Positions 1-7,153 of a stretch of 10,093 nucleotides of DNA are shown in pieces. Position 1 is the stretch's first letter; each line of letters opens with the position of its first letter. Below the pieces are notes generated by a model that was given only the letters and a program-made list of their open reading frames with translations, did no database searches and was not told the DNA's origin. This DNA comes from CAYNRA01 sp046296415 (GTDB lineage Bacteria > Bacteroidota > Bacteroidia > Cytophagales > Spirosomataceae), in NCBI GenBank assembly GCA_046296415.1, contig JBKBLN010000008.1:1-10093 (forward strand), in the 5' to 3' direction. The translations under genes were made by a program, and so were the position numbers.

Positions 1-972
1 GCAGCCAAGAAGAGTTACTGGACAGGGCCCTGCAATCTAGGCCAAGGGAACTGTGGGGAACTCTGGACGCGGGTAGGTATTCCGTACGGAGAAAGTACGG
101 GGGAGAAGGCTGCGGATGCGATTTCGTATGGATTTGTGGGGACGTTGAGTTCGCTGGGATTGATAGCGGCTGTAACGTCTGGTTTTGTCGCCGAGGGAAT
201 TGCTGCTGTTGAGGCAATTAACGCCTACATTGAAGCCAACCAAGTAGAAATTTTAATTACATTTGTTGAGACCTTGGTTGACTGCCCAGACTGTACAACG
301 GCCGAGGATTTTGCGGTACAATTTGCCGTAAACTATGCTGCAAATGTTGCTATTGGTAAAATTACAGGAACGATATTAAATACCACAACTGCTCAAAAAG
401 TTGGAGCATACATGTACCAAAAATTTGTGGCAGCTGGTACTAATGTAGTGGCGGCTACAAAAAAAGCCTTAGTACCAATTATTGAATTAAAAAATAAGAC
501 TTTAAACTATGCTGATAATGTTTGGAGTAAGGTTAGGGGTAGATTAATTACATCAAAATACATTTATGATGTTTCAGACATTACAAAAATATTATCATTA
601 CTAAAAACAAAACCTAATACCGCTTTCTTTTGGTCTGGTAGAACAAATGGTATAGGAGGCGAGGCTATTGCATTAGAAATAGCCCAGAAGAGAGGAGGAA
701 TGACTCTTGAGGGATTAATTGCTCAAAATAAGATTATTATGCCTCAGTGGGATATTAATAATCCAAAGATTGTTCAAGTTTGGGAAACCGTTTCTGAATG
801 GTATGCAAAACAGGTTACTGGAGAAGTTCGAGCTGTCATAGGGAAGGAGCTAAGGCCAGGTAATATTTGGGAAACAAAAGAACTGCAACGATTAAAAGAA
901 AATATGAATGTAACTAAGATAATAACAATTGACCCTTATACTTTAGTAGAAACAATAATTTTTAAACGATAA
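1..972 (+). CDS. C-terminal part of a large polymorphic toxin with a CD38-like ADP-ribosyl cyclase/NADase tip (5' partial)
   Basis: The frame is open from base 1, so the gene starts before the window; the GTG at 136 is unlikely to be the real start. The 323 visible residues fall into three parts: a GC-rich stem with Cys pairs (residues 1-45), an Ala-rich helical pre-toxin region (about 46-190), and a C-terminal toxin domain (about 200-323). The toxin domain follows the order of conserved features in CD38/ADP-ribosyl cyclases: FFWSG (Trp211, codon 631), a TLE motif (Glu237, codon 709), W-x-x-V-S followed by GEVRAVIG (Trp261, codon 781), and a late Glu (ELQRL, Glu294, codon 880). In CD38 the matching Trp, Glu, Trp and Glu line the NAD site. 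The predicted action is NAD hydrolysis or cyclisation in the target cell cytosol. GC content falls after about position 340, suggesting the tip was joined to an older stem. An Imm74-like gene follows after 2 nt. The family call comes from motif order, not a profile search. Confidence 0.72.
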   Translation, partial: AAKKSYWTGPCNLGQGNCGELWTRVGIPYGESTGEKAADAISYGFVGTLSSLGLIAAVTSGFVAEGIAAVEAINAYIEANQVEILITFVETLVDCPDCTTAEDFAVQFAVNYAANVAIGKITGTILNTTTAQKVGAYMYQKFVAAGTNVVAATKKALVPIIELKNKTLNYADNVWSKVRGRLITSKYIYDVSDITKILSLLKTKPNTAFFWSGRTNGIGGEAIALEIAQKRGGMTLEGLIAQNKIIMPQWDINNPKIVQVWETVSEWYAKQVTGEVRAVIGKELRPGNIWETKELQRLKENMNVTKIITIDPYTLVETIIFKR

Positions 973-974
973 TT

Positions 975-1223
975 ATGGAATATAAAATTAAAAATATTTT
1001 GGTACTTTCTAAAGGAAGAATCCTTGTTGAAATTAATGATAGGAAATTAATAATAAGTGGTGAATTATCAAGTAATAATATTTTTTATGCTGAAATAAAA
1101 TCATTAACTCAGTGGGAACCACCTTTTAATAAAGAAACTTTAAGTGTACACCTAATACAAGATTTAATAAATAAAATTGAATTTTATTCAACTGATAAAC
1201 AAATTAAAATATTGTTTGATTAG
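975..1223 (+). CDS. Imm74-like immunity protein, probably for the NADase toxin
   Basis: This 82-residue protein starts at an ATG 2 nt after the toxin stop, so the two are surely co-transcribed. Its layout fits the Imm74 immunity family as I remember it: an N-terminal beta hairpin, an ISGE motif (residues 27-30), a W-E-P-P motif (residues 47-50), a helix with a LIQDLINKI core, and a short final strand ending in ILFD. There is no signal peptide or membrane segment, so it should stay in the cytosol, where it could bind and block an NAD-consuming toxin before export or after entry from a sibling cell. The toxin assignment comes from adjacency. A more distant possibility is another small beta-rich Imm family. 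Confidence 0.62.
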   Translation: MEYKIKNILVLSKGRILVEINDRKLIISGELSSNNIFYAEIKSLTQWEPPFNKETLSVHLIQDLINKIEFYSTDKQIKILFD

Positions 1224-1251
1224 ATGTTTGTATAATCACATTTTTTTGTAA

Positions 1252-1542
1252 AGTTTTAAGAATAAATGTTGTTTTAAATTTTTAAATATTCCAGTAGATC
1301 GTGCAAATGCAAAAACAAATTTTTTTAATCAATATAATAAACCTTGGTTAGAAGCAGCAATTCAAAGGGGAGATGACATTGTTTTTGCAACAAAACCTCT
1401 TTTTAAAAGTGATTATAATAAAAATAATGTTTTGCAAGGGGCTTTTGCTTATGAATTAGAATTTTTAGCTAAAAGAAATGTAAAACCTTCAAATCTAAGT
1501 TTTGAAAAATGGGTACTAATAAAATCCTGGTTTGGATATTAA
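1252..1542 (+). pseudogene. Remnant of a polymorphic-toxin C-terminus (fragment 1)
   Basis: The frame is open from 1252 (a TAA lies at 1249) to a TAA at 1540, with no start codon, stem or linker. Recognisable protein begins near 1285 and reads PVDRANAKTNFFNQ, then KPWLEAAIQRGDDIV, ATKP, a Gly-Ala-Phe-Ala-Tyr-Glu-Leu-Glu stretch, and a C-terminus ending in SWFGY. The KPWL...RGD.I..AT.P...G....E...L pattern is one I associate with C-terminal tips of Bacteroidota polymorphic toxins, but I cannot name its activity. A second, shorter copy of the same domain lies at 2149-2308. The fragment is probably what remains of a toxin cassette after its repeat and linker were deleted. The intact C-terminus and the gene just downstream suggest this cassette lost only its left side. 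Confidence 0.6.
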
Positions 1543-1594
1543 GACAAGTGTTTTTTTTGTAGCAATAAATTGAATCCGTCAAATATATAAAGTA

Positions 1595-2125
1595 ATGGAG
1601 TATAGAAATTTAAAGTATATAGTAATCGACAATAAAAGTTTCAGAAATTTCGTTAAAAAGCATAATTTTAAAATTAATATAGATGACACTATTTTGTTAG
1701 TTTCAGATTGTATCATTTTAGAGATTTATGGGTTTCATTCAGAAGATACATTATACTATGATATTTATATAGAGAATTGTAAAATATATACAAACGTAAA
1801 TCGGCTTTATGATGAAGAAAAATTTGCCAAGGAATTATTAGAAATTCGTGAGCATGTAAGAAACCAACATCAAAAATCATTATTAATATCTAGTAATCTT
1901 AATGAGCTTGCTTTGCTTTCAGCCTTAAACGCAGAGCAGTATTTTTTCATATATATTGAAATTATGGATAAATTATTAAATGACTTTTTTAGTTGTAATT
2001 TCGATGGTTATGAGCAGTATTTTACGGATAGTTTTGACATAAGCAAAAAGGTACTAAATAGAAAACTCAAGGAACTTCAATTTATAGATATAGATTCAAT
2101 TAAAAACTATCCAAAAATAAAATAA
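1595..2125 (+). CDS. Orphan immunity-like protein of unknown family
   Basis: This 176-residue protein starts at an ATG 52 nt after the stop of toxin fragment 1. I do not recognise the family. The first half is rich in beta-forming residues (YIVIDN, ILLVSDCIILEIYGF, YYDIYIENCKIY). The second half is helical, with a KFAKELLEIREHVRNQ segment and a long C-terminal Lys/Glu-rich helix. There is no signal peptide. Very low GC, small size and position directly after a toxin C-terminus match immunity genes in such loci, so it probably protected against the toxin whose remnant lies at 1252-1542. It may survive as an orphan immunity gene that still guards against siblings carrying that toxin. Function is inferred from context only. 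Confidence 0.55.
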   Translation: MEYRNLKYIVIDNKSFRNFVKKHNFKINIDDTILLVSDCIILEIYGFHSEDTLYYDIYIENCKIYTNVNRLYDEEKFAKELLEIREHVRNQHQKSLLISSNLNELALLSALNAEQYFFIYIEIMDKLLNDFFSCNFDGYEQYFTDSFDISKKVLNRKLKELQFIDIDSIKNYPKIK

Positions 2126-2148
2126 AGAGGTATTACTCGTACTTTGTT

Positions 2149-2308
2149 CTACTACGGTTACTAGCTATCCAAAGAGGTGATGAAATAATTTTAGCCACAA
2201 AGCCAATTTCTAAGGGTGATTATATTATAGAAGGCGAGTTACAAGGTATGTTTGCTTATGAGCTGCATTATTTAGTTCAAAAAAATGCAAAACCTATTAT
2301 TTTAAGTT
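2149..2308 (+). pseudogene. Second remnant of the same toxin C-terminal domain (fragment 2)
   Basis: In frame with the codon at 2161 the sequence encodes LAIQRGDEIILATKP, a short charged stretch, QGMFAYELHYLVQKN, and KPIILS. This aligns with fragment 1: AIQRGDDIVFATKP, QGAFAYELEFLAKRN, KPSNLS. The similarity stops at about 2308, where GC-rich sequence of repeat copy A begins in a different reading frame. An in-frame reading runs on to 2472 but is a chimera. The piece lacks the N-terminal part (PVDRAN...KPWLE), the last 13 or so residues and any immunity gene of its own. It looks like a cassette cut on both sides, the right cut made by arrival of the 2309 cassette. Confidence 0.6.
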
Positions 2309-2758
2309 CGGCAGACCTCGCCCAAGCCGCACCTGATACAGGCGGACCAAGTGGGCGAGTACAAGGTGACCGTTTCGTTTGGCCAGGGAGAAACCTGCGA
2401 ACTAAAGACCGAACTCAGCGGCCGGCCATGCCAGGTGTTTACGGACGGGAATTGCAATACGGCGCCCGTTAAGATCGATACCACGGCGGAACCCAACGCC
2501 AACATTCCCAACCTAGCCATAGGGGATGTCTTTAACGCGGGAGACTACGAGGTTACCGTTACCTCCCTCAAAAAAGGCAGCCAAACCTTGGGCTGGACGG
2601 GCGAGGGGATGGTGGACCAAAACCTGATCACCGGGGTGAAGATCCCGATGTCGGTGGTGTTTGAAAACATCAAGATCAATTCGTGTTACCAATACTACAA
2701 TCGGGGCGAGAACGGTGCGGTGGTGCGCAGTAAGGCGGATGAAAGTTGGGGGAGTGTG
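2309..2758 (+). repeat. Cassette-leading repeat, copy A (longest copy)
   Basis: This is one of four near-identical direct repeats. It encodes a domain with the landmarks VTVSFGQGETCE, LSGRPCQVFTDGNCN, EPNANIPNL, GDVFNAGDYEVTVTSL, GWTGEGMV, VVFENIKINSCYQYY and ENGAVVRSK, and ends at SWGSV. It is GC-rich: the 60 bases from 2581 contain 37 G or C, against 9 in the 60 bases from 4441. Four or more Cys and the GD...GD(Y/F).V.V pattern fit an extracellular beta-sandwich domain of Bacteroidota surface proteins. Copy A extends furthest left, in an open frame from 2306 that contains QVGEYKVTVSF. Compared with the other copies it has DQNLIT instead of EQNLIA. Confidence 0.9.
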
Positions 2759-3883
2759 ATGGGAATTAACTCGAATGATTTAGGGAAGAACCACGCTCAA
2801 GAAATTATTTCTCGTTTCACATCTATTGTGGATATTTTGGGGATATTTGAGTGCAGTGCTTCTCAAAAGACAGAATTAACAAGAATACTGGGTGAATTGG
2901 AAATACTAAGCAGCCAAGCGCAAGGGAATTTAGATTACAGTGATGCACAAAAGGCACAGTTAAAAGAAAGTGTATTAGAGGTCGAGACATTGGTAAATGG
3001 ATTACTTTCTTGTTGTGTAGCATCTAGTCCTAACGGGCGAGTGGCAGCGGGTACTTGTGAGCCAACAAGTACGATCCAAGCCAAGACGCAGACCAGAATT
3101 TCTGAATTACAAAACTTCCCGAAGCCGTCATTTTCGCCGTATGTGATTGCTAAATCACGGCATAGAAAAGGAATGAATGATGAAGGCACAGGCCCACATC
3201 ACGATATGATGTCATGTGATATGACCGACCAACAAATCATTGATTTGAATCCATTAGCTGCGGTGCAGTTGAATTCCGGCACAGTGCAGAGTTTGGTAAA
3301 TAATTGGAAGTTAATGGCAAGTCCCATGTCAATGGGTAATTTGCATGGAGTAGCTATGGAAATGATTGATAAATTTGTAGGAGGCTGGGAAGGCCCGTTT
3401 CGAAATGCAAAGCTTGACGCAGCAGCAGCTAATCATGCAAGTACTAGTCGGTTCTTTGATAGAATTAAAGAAAGTCTGGAATATGAACTTCGTTTAAGTC
3501 CTAATTTTATTTCTTCAAAGGGAGTTTTGAAATATATAGTTGATGGGAAAGAAAGTCTTTTGAGAAATGATATTCCGAGTCCGCTGTGGAATGATTTTTT
3601 TACGGGTTTAGGGATTATGATTAACGATACTTGGGGGTATGATGCAACAGTCAAAAATTTCGCAATTGATAAAGCAAAAAGAACTTATACTGCAACAATT
3701 GAAGTGGTTGTATTTGACCATTTTGGATTAGATCGCAATGATATTGATCCAAAAATAAAGCCTGAATTTGCACTTTTGGCTGGCTTTAGGTCTTGGTTTG
3801 TCTTGCAACACTCCACTCGGTTTTGTAAAAGGCCATTTGTTACATTAGTACATTTAAATCGGACAATACATGGAACTTATTAA
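2351..3883 (+). CDS. Toxin cassette A: repeat domain, helical linker, DUF3289 (YPO3983-type) toxin domain
   Basis: The 510 codons are counted from the first GTG (2351), but the frame is open from 2306 and no convincing start, signal peptide or promoter is visible; it is probably a silent toxin tip. Residues 1-136 are the repeat domain. Residues 137-235 are a helical linker ending in paired Cys and an NGRV motif (Asn228). Residues about 260-508 match DUF3289: MMSCDMTDQQI near the start, NLHG and MIDKF, then GIMINDTWG (Asn425), VVFDHFGLDRND (Asp456), SWFVLQ (Trp482) and RPFVTLVH. DUF3289 is found at the C-termini of Rhs- and PAAR-linked effectors in enterobacteria, and its activity is not known to me. 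The stop lies 14 nt inside the next gene, whose product is membrane-anchored, suggesting an envelope target. The DUF3289 call is strong; the silent status is inferred. Confidence 0.83.
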   Translation: MGEYKVTVSFGQGETCELKTELSGRPCQVFTDGNCNTAPVKIDTTAEPNANIPNLAIGDVFNAGDYEVTVTSLKKGSQTLGWTGEGMVDQNLITGVKIPMSVVFENIKINSCYQYYNRGENGAVVRSKADESWGSVMGINSNDLGKNHAQEIISRFTSIVDILGIFECSASQKTELTRILGELEILSSQAQGNLDYSDAQKAQLKESVLEVETLVNGLLSCCVASSPNGRVAAGTCEPTSTIQAKTQTRISELQNFPKPSFSPYVIAKSRHRKGMNDEGTGPHHDMMSCDMTDQQIIDLNPLAAVQLNSGTVQSLVNNWKLMASPMSMGNLHGVAMEMIDKFVGGWEGPFRNAKLDAAAANHASTSRFFDRIKESLEYELRLSPNFISSKGVLKYIVDGKESLLRNDIPSPLWNDFFTGLGIMINDTWGYDATVKNFAIDKAKRTYTATIEVVVFDHFGLDRNDIDPKIKPEFALLAGFRSWFVLQHSTRFCKRPFVTLVHLNRTIHGTY

Positions 3884-4388
3884 AGGTATATTGAAAATTA
3901 AATTTGTAATTTTGGTCATATTTATTACATTGTATTTGGTTTATAAAAATTCAAGTACGGAAATTTACAAGTTTGATTTGAAATTTGAATCAGAAGGTAA
4001 ATGTGTTCTTTTCTTTTTGGTTAAAAATCCGCCAATCGATTCTGTTGAACTGTGTGATTTGTTGTATAGCCATTCGCTATTAATTGTTAAAAATGAAGAC
4101 TTAAAAAAATACGTAGCATATTCAATTTATTATTACGAAGAGTCACTAATTTTTAACAGATTTTACAAGCCTGATTATAAATGGTACAATATGTATGTGT
4201 TAGATGATATCAGAGACGGGGATTCACACATGGATAACTTTCTTGCATCTGTTAATTTTGTAGATTTCAGAGATCAATCTATAACAGGGACTAATTATCC
4301 TAATATTATACTTCATAAAAAAAAACTTATTTATTTCCCATTTGGATTTAAGGATTCCAATAATGGAAAATGGAGAGAAATAAAATAG
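3870..4388 (+). CDS. Membrane-anchored immunity protein for the DUF3289 toxin
   Basis: This 172-residue protein starts at an ATG that overlaps the toxin's last 14 nt. Residues 9-25 (KIKFVILVIFITLYLVY) form one transmembrane or uncleaved signal segment, followed by a soluble domain of about 145 residues probably outside the cytoplasm. Landmarks are IYKFD (residues 32-36), VKNPP and FNRFYKPDY. The next gene encodes a diverged paralogue with IYKLD, VQNPP and VNRFFEP. The layout (one N-terminal membrane segment, then xVKNxP) recalls DUF943 proteins, which I remember sitting beside DUF3289 genes in enterobacteria; this is a weak link from memory. Low GC and overlap with the toxin support an immunity role. 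Confidence 0.66.
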   Translation: MELIKGILKIKFVILVIFITLYLVYKNSSTEIYKFDLKFESEGKCVLFFLVKNPPIDSVELCDLLYSHSLLIVKNEDLKKYVAYSIYYYEESLIFNRFYKPDYKWYNMYVLDDIRDGDSHMDNFLASVNFVDFRDQSITGTNYPNIILHKKKLIYFPFGFKDSNNGKWREIK

Positions 4389-4434
4389 TGTTTAATTTAT
4401 GTAATTTATTAAATATTTAGGTGCCTTAATTATT

Positions 4435-4980
4435 TTGTTTATAAGTTTTATAATTATTTACAAAATTTTAGGTACACACATTTATAAATTAGATACAAAT
4501 ATCTCAAAAGAAATAGATTTGTCAAATTCTCTATATTCTGAAGATGTTGAGATTTTTGTTGTACAAAACCCACCTAAATCACACAAAGAAATGGTTGAGT
4601 TAATTTATAAATTTAACAAAGAAAATAATATCGAATCATTAAAATTGCCACAAAATTATACTCAAATTTTCTACAAAGAAAATTGGGAAGTAAATCGATT
4701 TTTCGAACCTTATATGGGAGGATTTTTATTTAGTGAGGAGTATAATTTTTTTAATGGAAATTTTCCAGATGAAGTTGTGGAAGAAATAAGGTTTACTTAT
4801 AAAGAAAATTTAAATGATTCTTTATACAGACATACAGTTAAACCATGGAATTTACCATATTTCGAATTTAAGAAATTAGGAAGTTTCTCAGAATACTATC
4901 TGCCAAATGGGACAGAAGAAAATCCAAATGATAAAATGTATGATCCTTTTGTAAAATCACGAGAGGCTTTTGTAGATTAA
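4435..4980 (+). CDS. Second DUF3289-type immunity paralogue, start probably destroyed
   Basis: The open frame of 181 codons counts from a TTG, but the likely original start is the ATG at 4399. There the sequence reads ATG TAA and continues in frame as FIKYLGALIILFISFIIIYK. The neighbour at 3870 begins MELIKG and then a membrane segment, so the ancestral start was probably M-K-F-I-K, with AAA mutated to TAA by one base. From a TTG start the protein would keep only a shortened hydrophobic segment. Shared landmarks with 3870-4388 are IYKLD, VQNPP and VNRFFEP, spaced in the same order. The gene lies 46 nt behind its paralogue, and its stop is followed within 4 nt by repeat copy B. It may be an extra immunity for a DUF3289 variant, now poorly or not expressed. 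Confidence 0.58.
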   Translation: MFISFIIIYKILGTHIYKLDTNISKEIDLSNSLYSEDVEIFVVQNPPKSHKEMVELIYKFNKENNIESLKLPQNYTQIFYKENWEVNRFFEPYMGGFLFSEEYNFFNGNFPDEVVEEIRFTYKENLNDSLYRHTVKPWNLPYFEFKKLGSFSEYYLPNGTEENPNDKMYDPFVKSREAFVD

Positions 4981-4983
4981 TTG

Positions 4984-5264
4984 CCGCCACCGAACCCAAC
5001 GCCAACATACCCAACCTAGCGGTAGGGGATGTCTTCAACGCCGGAGACTACGAGGTTACCGTTACCTCCCTCAAAAAAGGAAGCCAAACCTTGGGCTGGA
5101 CGGGCGAGGGGATGGTGGAGCAAAACCTGATCGCCGGGGTGAAGATCCCGATGTCGGTGGTGTTCTCTAATATCAAGATCAATTCGTGTTACCAATATTA
5201 CAACCGAGGCGAGAATGGCGCGGTGGTGCGCAGTAAGGTGGATGCGAGTTGGGGGAGTGTGGTG
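4984..5264 (+). repeat. Cassette-leading repeat, copy B (shortest copy)
   Basis: Homology to the other copies starts at about 4984-4990, in codons for AATEPNANIPNL where other copies have TTAEPNANIPNL. The whole GETCE to DGNCN part is missing. It then continues through GDVFNAGDYEVTVTSL to SWGSVV. It follows directly on the immunity stop at 4980. Small differences (FSNIK for FENIK, SKVDAS for SKTDAS) set it apart from C and D. Only one Cys of the domain remains in this copy. Confidence 0.88.
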
Positions 5265-6275
5265 GATGCTGATATTTTAATTAATTTGATCCAACGTCAT
5301 TTAGTTGATATTCGAGATTTACTACTTAATTTTCCATCGGACACATTAAAAATTCAGCAAAAATTGAATGAACTGGCTGAATTAAGGAAGAAATATGAAT
5401 CAAGTAATTTGTCAGATTCATTTAAATTAGAGAATATCAAGATCATTGATGATGTATCAAATGGATTATTCTGTATAAAGGGGAAACTTTCTCAGGGCAG
5501 TTCAAATTCGCGAATCTCGAGCAAAAATTCCGATTGTAACCTAGAAGGAATCCTAGACAATGCAGAAAATACATTAAAAAATTCTGTGATAAACCCTTAT
5601 AATGGAGATGTATTTGATAAAAATGGCTATGTTTCAGGGGAAAGCACATCTGGCAAAAGCATCATCATTAAATACCAAAAATCTGGAAAGGCAAAATACG
5701 ATTTATTGACAGATTATTATGATAACACAAAAAATGATGGTGACCCGAATCATATCATTCCTATTCGTCATGTTGCTATTTATTATGCGGAAAATTTAGA
5801 ATTAACGGGTAAAGGGGTGACATTTGGTGTAGGTAAGTCATATCAAAGACCTGACGAAAAAGGAGTTGATATAGCTTTTTTTAATGATATAGATAAAACA
5901 ATTCGAATCGCAATCAATATGCCTAGTAATACCATCAGTAAGAGTAATAATAAAATTGCGACTTTGAAGAATTCTTTGATACATGAGTTTGAACATTATA
6001 ATGACTACAGGTCAGGTCTTAATAAAAAGTTGCCTTTGGTCCATGCTGATGTTTGCTTTAGGCAGATTCAACATTCAACTTTCAAAGAGATGGACGAGTC
6101 TGATCAAGATAGTGTATTCAAGTACTTACTTGGTTTTTTAAATGATTATTGGACTCAAGAAAGAAATAGTACAGAGATTACCAAAGTTTTTACATCATAC
6201 AATGAGTATTTTAAAAATAATAATAAAAGGGCACTTTATTTTAATCAAGATGAAATTAAAATTAAAAAATTATAG
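5091..6275 (+). CDS. Toxin cassette B: repeat domain, helical linker, zincin metallopeptidase toxin
   Basis: The frame is open from before 4980 through the repeat; the TTG at 5091 is only the first available start and lies inside the repeat, so this is best read as a silent tip. Counting from 5091, residues 1-58 are repeat. Residues 59-150 are a charged helical linker ending with a Cys and an NSRIS motif (Asn139), the counterpart of NGRV in cassettes A and C. The C-terminal 240 residues contain SLIHEFEHYNDYRSG, a classical HExxH zinc site (His298, Glu299, His302). A likely further ligand is His318 or an acidic residue in the following FKEMDESD stretch. The predicted activity is proteolysis of an unknown substrate. 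The paired immunity protein is a probable lipoprotein, so the target may be in the periplasm. The zinc site is clear, the exact toxin family is not. Confidence 0.76.
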   Translation: MGWTGEGMVEQNLIAGVKIPMSVVFSNIKINSCYQYYNRGENGAVVRSKVDASWGSVVDADILINLIQRHLVDIRDLLLNFPSDTLKIQQKLNELAELRKKYESSNLSDSFKLENIKIIDDVSNGLFCIKGKLSQGSSNSRISSKNSDCNLEGILDNAENTLKNSVINPYNGDVFDKNGYVSGESTSGKSIIIKYQKSGKAKYDLLTDYYDNTKNDGDPNHIIPIRHVAIYYAENLELTGKGVTFGVGKSYQRPDEKGVDIAFFNDIDKTIRIAINMPSNTISKSNNKIATLKNSLIHEFEHYNDYRSGLNKKLPLVHADVCFRQIQHSTFKEMDESDQDSVFKYLLGFLNDYWTQERNSTEITKVFTSYNEYFKNNNKRALYFNQDEIKIKKL

Positions 6276-6737
6276 ATATTTACTGATTATTTCAGTATTT
6301 ATATTGTTTTTTGCCAAAATGAATACTACAATTCTTTAGAAGATACAATATGGTATTTATATAAAATTGACGATTTTCAAAATAAACAAATAAAATATCC
6401 TAAAAGCCCTTTGAAAGATCCCTATTATTCGTTCGTATATTTCAAGAAAGATAATCAATTTTTGTATTGTAGATGCATACAGGGTAAGTTTACATGCGAG
6501 CCAGTTGAGGATGATACAATTATGAATGATGTTATATTAGTTGCCAGAGATTGGCGTGTTGATTCTACGACATTGAAAAGTCCATTAGGATATGATAAAA
6601 TTATTCAAATCAATGAAGACGAATTGATTCTTGAATCTTTTTGTATAAGAAAGAATAAACCTCTTTATTTGGGTATTTTATTTACCTACAAAAGGTTAAA
6701 AGATACTACCAACATTTGTGATTTTCAGCGAAAGTGA
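6250..6737 (+). pseudogene. Frameshifted immunity gene for the metallopeptidase toxin, probable lipoprotein
   Basis: The ATG at 6250 overlaps the end of the toxin gene by 26 nt and encodes MKLKLKNYRYLLII, then SVFILFF, a basic-then-hydrophobic export signal. This frame ends at a TAG after 29 residues. The -1 frame is open from 6276 and carries CQNEYYNSLEDTIW onward to the TGA at 6735. One extra T in the six-T run at 6307-6312 would join them as ILFFCQNE, placing a Cys exactly at the end of the hydrophobic segment as in lipoproteins, though Phe at -1 is unusual. The repaired protein is about 162 residues with a mature part rich in beta strands. The TTG at 6411 would give only a 108-residue piece without an export signal. 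Sequencing error, decay, or transcript slippage in the T run are all possible. Confidence 0.6.
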
Positions 6738-6761
6738 TTTTCTTAAAAGTATATTTTAATT

Positions 6762-7153
6762 GAGTTTCCTTCTGCCAGGGCGAAACCTGCGAACTAAAAA
6801 CCGAACTCAGCGGCCGGCCGTGCCAGGTGTTTACAGACGGGAATTGCAATACAGCGCCCGTTAAGATCGATACCACGGCGGAACCCAACGCTAACATTCC
6901 CAATTTAGCGGTAGGGGATGTCTTCAACGCGGGAGACTACGAGGTTACCGTTACCTCCCTCAAAAAAGGCAGCCAAACCTTGGGCTGGACGGGCGAGGGG
7001 ATGGTGGAGCAAAACCTGATCGCCGGGGTGAAGATCCCGATGTCGGTGGTTTTTGAAAACATCAAAATCAATTCGTGTTACCAATACTACAACCGGGGCG
7101 AGAACGGCGCGGTGGTGCGCAGTAAGACGGATGCGAGTTGGGGGAGTGTGGTG
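6762..7153 (+). repeat. Cassette-leading repeat, copy C
   Basis: Homology begins at the codons for VSF (6764) just before CQGETCE, where copy A has GQGETCE, and runs to SWGSVV. It lies 25 nt behind the immunity stop at 6737. It shares with copy D the GTG-TTT-ACA codons after GRPCQ and the SKTDASWGSVV ending. Differences from A and D are mostly at third codon positions, for example in NIPNLAV. That indicates the domain was under protein-level selection while the copies diverged, or is refreshed by recombination. Confidence 0.9.

Noticed and set aside
2248..2472. Plus-strand open frame running from toxin fragment 2 into the repeat
   Set aside because: It is a chimera across the 2308 junction. 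The repeat part is out of frame with the conserved domain and yields low-complexity Arg/Gly-rich protein.
2302..2520. Minus-strand open frame, with a matching one at 6706-6927 that encodes the same peptide core
   Set aside because: Both lie antisense to the repeat and look conserved only because the repeat itself is. The plus-strand frame explains the conservation (mostly third-position changes), and there is no start context or neighbour on the minus strand.
6142..6339. A complete small gene in this frame
   Set aside because: The part before 6250 only shadows the metallopeptidase frame. The useful part is the signal segment from the ATG at 6250, which belongs to the frameshifted immunity gene.
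2351..6829. GTG 2351, TTG 5091 and GTG 6827 as true translation starts
   Set aside because: They fall at unrelated points inside the conserved domain, with open frame continuing upstream and no signal peptide or ribosome site. They are the first available codons after truncation.
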